Part shown: in pieces, positions 58,985 through 64,000 of the stretch
Numbering within the stretch: the stretch's first letter is position 1
How the letters are laid out: every line of letters starts with the position of its first letter
Origin: Inia geoffrensis
Taxonomy: Eukaryota; Chordata; Mammalia; Artiodactyla; Iniidae
Assembly: GCA_036417435.1 (NCBI GenBank)
Contig: CM070910.1
Span: 72,090,784 to 72,154,783 of the forward strand
DNA length: 64,000 bases
Reading direction: 5' to 3'
The notes under the pieces: model-generated
Told to the model about the DNA's origin: nothing
The model's database searches: none
Seen by the model: the letters and a program-made list of their open reading frames with translations, nothing else
Program-made: the position numbers and the translations under genes

Positions 58985-59754
58985 CATTTCTGCATTCCCC
59001 ACTCTGGTACCGAGGGAAACAGACCTTCCTGCCAGTGGTATTCCTCAGTTATAAATTAGAGTGGAATATGTCCGGATAAACCCACCAAAGCTGATGTCTC
59101 ATTTTTTTGTTTTTGAAATATAATTTATATTTTTTAGTGGAGTAATATTCCATTCTGTACATGGACCACTTCTTCTTTGTGTATTCCTCTGTTGATGGAC
59201 ATTTTCGTTGCTTCCAAGTGTTGCCTATGGTAAATATTGCTGGAGTGCAGTATTGCCAGCCTGTGACTTTTGATTCTCATTTTCTCAGGTGATGGGCCCA
59301 ACAGTGGGTATGATTCATTGACTGGTAGCTCAGTGTTTACCTTTTCAAAGTACCTGCATTGTGTTTTTGTTACTGGATCTTGCCACGTCCCAATTAACAC
59401 CGAGGGTACACATTTTTCCACAACCCATTCAGCATTTATTGCTTTTAGAATGTTTGCTCATGGCCATTCTGACTGGTGTGAGCTGATAGGTTTTTGTAAT
59501 TTGGATTTGCATGTCTTTAATAATTCCTAATATTCAGCATTTTCCCACACCTTTCTCTTTTACTTAGAAAAAAAAGTGTGAGTACAATATACCTCTTGAA
59601 ATTGTTTTCTTGGAAGGGTGCCTTCTTTTGAATTTGTGGTCGATTTTCGACCCCAGTATTTTTTGGACAGCAGGTGTCATTTATAGGCCTGCAGTGATTG
59701 TGAATATTTAGTGACCATTAGCACTGGGTTTAAAGCTGGTGTTGTGGGAAATGG

Positions 59755-59768
59755 CCACAAGGCGGCAG
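59755..59768 (+). promoter_or_regulatory. CTCF-like core motif, array 2 subunit 3
   Basis: CCACAAGGCGGCAG. Confidence 0.4.
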
Positions 59769-60960
59769 CATTTCTCCATTCCCAAATTTGTGTACTAGGG
59801 CAGCACAGCCTTTCTGGAAGTCCTGTTACTAGGCTGTAAATTAGAATGGGATGTGCCAGGAAAAAGCCCCTGAAGTTTATCTCTCATTACTTCTTGTTCG
59901 TTGTTTTAATTGTCTTAATCGGGATAATTATTAGAATACAGTTTGTCCTAGGTGTACACAATCTGGTTCATTCATAAATCATATATATCTATTCATGTAC
60001 AGATCCTTTTCCCATGTAAAGGATTACAGAGTGTTCTGTACACCTCCCTTGCTATGTGCTCGGGGTTTTTGATATATGTACCTAATCTGTATTTGTATAG
60101 GTATGGCAAACCTAATCTTAATTTATCCATTGCCACCACCTTTCCTTTTAGATAAGCATAGTTTGTTTTCTAAGTCTGTGTGTGTCTTTCTCTGTGGAAA
60201 TATGTCCATTTTTGTCAGTTGTTAGGTAACACCTATAAGTGATATCATAGGGTATATGTCTTTTGCTTTCCAGCATACCTCATGTTCTGTGATTATCTCT
60301 AGGCTCATCTATGGTACCTCAAAGAGCAGTGTTTCATTGTTTCCCATGGCTAACATTCCATTGTGTACATGGACCACTTCTTCTTTATCTATTCATCTGT
60401 TGATGGACATTTAGGTTGCCTCCATGTCTTGACTATTGTGAATATGGCTGAAATGCAGCTTTTGCAGCCTCTGTCTTCCGGGTTCTGGTCTTCTCAGATG
60501 AGAGGCCCAGCGGTGGGTCTGCTGCATTGAGTGGTAGCTCAACTTTTACGTTTAAACGCAGCTCCTTTCTGTTCTCATTATTGGCTGTTACCACTTTACA
60601 CCTCACCAGCAGCTAGAGGGTACACAGTTCTCAAAAAACACTTCAGCATTTATTAATTGTAGAGTTTTTGTTGATGGTCAGTCGACCTGTGTGAGTTGAA
60701 ACCTTTTTGCAGATTACATTTGCATGAGTGTAATAATTCCTGAGGTTGGGCTTTTATCCATTTTCCTCTTTTTAAAAAGACAGTGAGTAAAACGTATGTC
60801 TTCATACTATCTTCTGGAAAAATCTGCCTGTTTTGAATTTTGATGGCCATTCCCTACCTCAGGACAGTTTTTGAGGGCAGGTGTCCTTTACCCGCCTGAG
60901 TCCTTGTGAATGTTAAGTGACTATTAGCTGTGGGTTTAAAGCCGCTCTTGCGGGAAATGG

Positions 60961-60974
60961 CCACAAGGCTGCAG
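60961..60974 (+). promoter_or_regulatory. CTCF-like core motif, weakened, array 2 subunit 4
   Basis: CCACAAGGCTGCAG; the GGC core is altered, so this copy is the least likely to bind. Confidence 0.25.
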
Positions 60975-62176
60975 CATTTCTACATTTCCAACTCTGGGTT
61001 TTTGGGCAACAGAGCCTTCCTGGAAATCATGTTAATAGGCTGCAAATTAGAGTGGAATGTGCCGGGGCACATCCCCAAGAGCTTATATATCCTTAATTGT
61101 TTGTTTCTTTAATTTAATTTTTACTAGGTATCAGAGCAAATTTGATAAGAATGTTGTTTCTCCTAGGTGTACAGAATCTGGTTCATCATATCAATGTATC
61201 TGTCTCTTCATCTTTGGGTCCTTTTCCGTGTAGGTTATTACAGAGTGTTGAGTAGACCCCTCTTGGTATTCCATAAGTCTTTAGTGATTATATATTTCAT
61301 ATGTCTTAGTACAAGTCTGTTAACAATCATATTGTAATTCATTCATTCCTTATACCTTTCCTTTGGTTAAACGTAATTTTATTTTCTTAATCCATGCTTT
61401 TCCTTCTCTTGCAAATAAGTACATGAATATCAAATTTTAGGTAACATGTAGAAGTGATGTCATAGGATATCTGTCTTTCAGTTTCTTTCTTACTTCAACT
61501 TGGGTGATTATTTCTAGGTCTTTATATGGTGGTGCAAACAGCACTGTTTCATTGTTTTCCATGGCTAATATTCCATTGTGTACATGGACCACTTCTTCTT
61601 TGTGTATTTTTCTGTTCATGGACATTTTGGTTTCTTCCAAGTCTTGTCTATGTTAAATGTTCTTGTAGTGCAGTTTTCACAGCCTGTGTCTTTTCCATTC
61701 TGCTCTGCTCAGGTGATAGGTGAATCAAAGGACCTACCAGATCACATGGTAGCTGAATTTTTACCTTTAAATGCACCTCCATTGTGTTCTCACTACTGGC
61801 TCTTACCAGTTCACATCCCCCCAGCAGGTAGAAGGTACACAGTTCTCTCAAACCACATCAGCATTTTACTCTTTGTAGGCTTTTTGCTGATGGTCAGTCG
61901 ACTGGTGTGAGTTGAAACCTTTTTGTAGATTACATTTGCGTGAGTGTAATAATTCCTGAGGTTGAGCTTCTATCCATTTTCCTTTTTATAACAAGAGAGT
62001 AAGTCAAACTTACCGCTACATACTACCTTCTTGAAAATTTTGCCTTTTTTGAATTTTTTTGGCCGTTCCTCACCTCAGTACATTTTTTGCGGGCAGGTGT
62101 CATTTACAGTCCTGAGTCCTCGTGAATGTTAAGTGACCATTAGCTGTGGGTTTAAAGCCGCTCTTGCGGGAAACGA

Positions 62177-62190
62177 CCACAAGGCGGCAG
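62177..62190 (+). promoter_or_regulatory. CTCF-like core motif, array 2 subunit 5
   Basis: CCACAAGGCGGCAG, identical to subunit 3. Confidence 0.4.
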
Positions 62191-62909
62191 CATTTCTACA
62201 TTTCCAACTCTGGGTTTTTGGGCAACAGAGCCTTCCTTGAAATCCTGTTAATAGGCTGCAAATTAGAGTGGAATATGCCGGGGCACACCCCCAAGAGCTT
62301 ATATCTCCTTACTCTTGTTTGTTTTTTAAATTTAATTTTTAGTTATTATCAGAGCAACTTAAAAATAATGTGTTTGTTCTAGGTGTGCAGAATCTGGTTC
62401 ATTACATCTATGTATCTATCTATTCATCTTTCGTTCCTTTCCCGTGTAAGTTAGTACAGAGTGATGAGCTCAATTTTTAACTTTAAATGCACTGCCATTC
62501 TCTTCTCACTACTGGCTGTTACCAGATTATATCCCAGCAGCAGCTAGAGGGTTCACAGTTGTCTAAAACCCTTTCAGCATTCATGTTTTGTAGACTACTT
62601 TGCTGATGATCATTCCGACGTTGGTAAGGTGATTGTTTTTGTCGATTGTATTTGCATGGCTTTATTAGTTCCTGATATTGAGCATTATTCCATGCATTTT
62701 TTTAAAGAAAAAGAAAAAGAAAAGACAAAATGTGTGCAAAATATGCCTCTTGACATTGTCTTTTTGAAATGTTGATGTCTTTTGAATTTTCTGGTCGATT
62801 TACGACCCCAGGAATTTTTTGAGGCCCGGTGTCCTTTACAGTGCTGCACATATTTTGAGTATTAAGTGACCATTACCTCTTGGTTTAAAGCTGCTGTTGT
62901 GTGAAACAG

Positions 62910-62923
62910 CCACAGGGTGGCAG
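62910..62923 (+). promoter_or_regulatory. CTCF-like core motif, array 2 subunit 6
   Basis: CCACAGGGTGGCAG, the copy with the best right half (GGTGGCAG). Confidence 0.45.
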
Positions 62924-64000
62924 CATTTCTCCTTTAACAAATCTGGTTACCAGGGCAATAGAGCCTTAACGGAAGTCCTGTTCTAGGTTGAAAATTAGAA
63001 TGGAATGTGCCAGGACAAATTCCTTTATGTTGATGTCTCATTATTTCTTGTTCATATTTTTAATTTAATTTTTATTTTTTATCGCAGCAAATTAGATTAC
63101 AATTTTTTTGTTCTAGGTGTGCAAGATGTGTTTCTTTCACACATATACATGTATCTATTCTTCTTCGGAACCTTTTCCCAGGTAGGTTATGACACAATGT
63201 TGAGTAGTCTCCTCTTGGTATTCCGTAGGTCTTTGGTGATTATATATTTCACAAGTGTTTGTATATCTCTGTTAACCCCAATATCATAATGTATCCAATC
63301 CTCACACCTTTCGATATGGTGAAACATAAGTTTGTTTAATGAACCTGTGATTGCCTTTCTCTGGGGAAATATCTTCATTGGTATCAATTTTTAGGTAACA
63401 CCTATGGGTGATACACGTTAGGTGTCTTTCACTTTCTCACTTACTACAAGTTGCATGATTACCTCTAGACTCATCTATGGTGCTGCAAAGGGCATTGTTT
63501 CATTTTTTTGCCGAGCTAATATTCCATCTCTATGTGTAACAGTTCTTCTTTGTCCACCCATCTGTTGATGGGCTTTTGGTTGCTTCCATGTCTTGGCTAT
63601 TGTAATACTTCTACAGTGCAGATTTGCCTACCTGTGTCTTTCCAATTCTGTCTTCTTATGTTATAGGCCCAGGAGTGGGCCTGCTGGATCATATAGTAGC
63701 TCAATGTTTACCTTTTAAAGGCACCTCCACTCTGTTCCCATTAGTGGCTCTTACCAGGTTACGTCCCACTTCAAATTGAGAGTATGCATTTCTCCACAAC
63801 CTCTTCAGCATTGATCATTTGTAGATTCTTTCCTGATGGCTATTCTGAATGGTGTGAGCTGATACCTCTGTGTGGTTGGATTTGCATGTGTCTCATAATC
63901 CTTTGAAATTGAGCTTTCAGGCATGTCCTTTTATTTTTCAAACGGTTATTACAGCTGAGTTCTTCAAATGGTTTTCTTGAAATATGCGCCACATTTTGAA

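Larger units (their letters stand above)
56812..64000. repeat. Tandem array 2: L1-derived higher-order array, continues past the window
   Basis: The junction block AAATTAGAATGGAATGTGCC (with variants) occurs at 57836, 59053, 59838, 61044, 62270 and 62992, giving subunits of 1217, 785, 1206, 1226 and 722 bp. The first and last flank near-identical following sequence (57849-58133 against 63005-63289), so the higher-order period is 5156 bp. Each subunit combines degenerate antisense L1 3' sequence (GGCTAATATTCCATTGTGTA, CTGTTGATGGACATT) with a non-L1 tail containing AAGGCGGCAGCATTTCT. The short subunits are internal deletions; one deletion junction lies near 62468. The array is still repeating at base 64000. 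Confidence 0.9.

Noticed and set aside
57849..63289. Two similar 94-codon frames (57849-58133 and 63005-63289) as a gene pair
   Set aside because: They are corresponding parts of two higher-order satellite units, and their likeness reflects the repeat and not coding selection.

Overview
This is vertebrate genomic DNA. The lineage is mammalian and almost certainly cetacean (whale or dolphin). It holds many copies of the CHR tRNA-derived SINE family in the form typical of cetaceans, together with cetartiodactyl-type L1 3' ends, and I saw no BovB or Bov-A elements. There are no prokaryotic features. Most of the short open reading frames are SINE, L1 or microsatellite translations and are not genes.

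Region 1 (about 5.5-33.2 kb, minus strand) is the central part of CYB5R4 (NCB5OR, cytochrome b5 reductase 4). I placed nine exons, all with GT/AG borders and matching phases, so one reading frame can be followed from the linker after the cytochrome b5 domain, through the CS domain, into the FAD- and NAD-binding reductase domain. That frame is broken twice. An in-frame TGA lies at 25980-25982, and a CHR SINE is inserted inside the coding exon at 9049-9413, where it brings a stop and a frameshift. The flavin-binding Thr of the same exon is also replaced by Ile. The locus therefore looks like a decayed, lineage-specific (unitary) pseudogene. The first exons (cytochrome b5 domain) and the last exons were not found in the window.

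Region 2 (introns and flank, 1-48.7 kb) is ordinary repeat-rich DNA. It contains SINEs with clear target-site duplications, 5'-truncated L1s (one keeps 215 intact codons of ORF2), a younger L1 nested in an older one, MIR and L2 remnants, MaLR and other LTRs, hAT-Charlie and Tigger elements, a nearly full-length but dead Tigger1 (45.6-48.0 kb), and a 5' fragment of a tRNA-Tyr gene.

Region 3 (48.7-64 kb) is different. Two tandem arrays are built from degenerate L1 3' ends plus unidentified sequence. Array 1 (48740 to about 52443) has a period near 1.735 kb and carries one mariner-like palindromic MITE per full unit; one copy is a perfect 72-bp palindrome. Array 2 (about 56.8 kb to the window end) has roughly 1.2-kb and 0.75-kb subunits in a higher-order period of about 5.16 kb, and each subunit has one CTCF-like core motif. 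Between the arrays lies a minus-strand remnant of an endogenous gammaretrovirus-like element, followed by a GC-rich stretch with a 66-bp tandem repeat.

The best candidates for something undescribed are the inactivated CYB5R4 and the L1-derived higher-order array with regularly spaced CTCF-like motifs.
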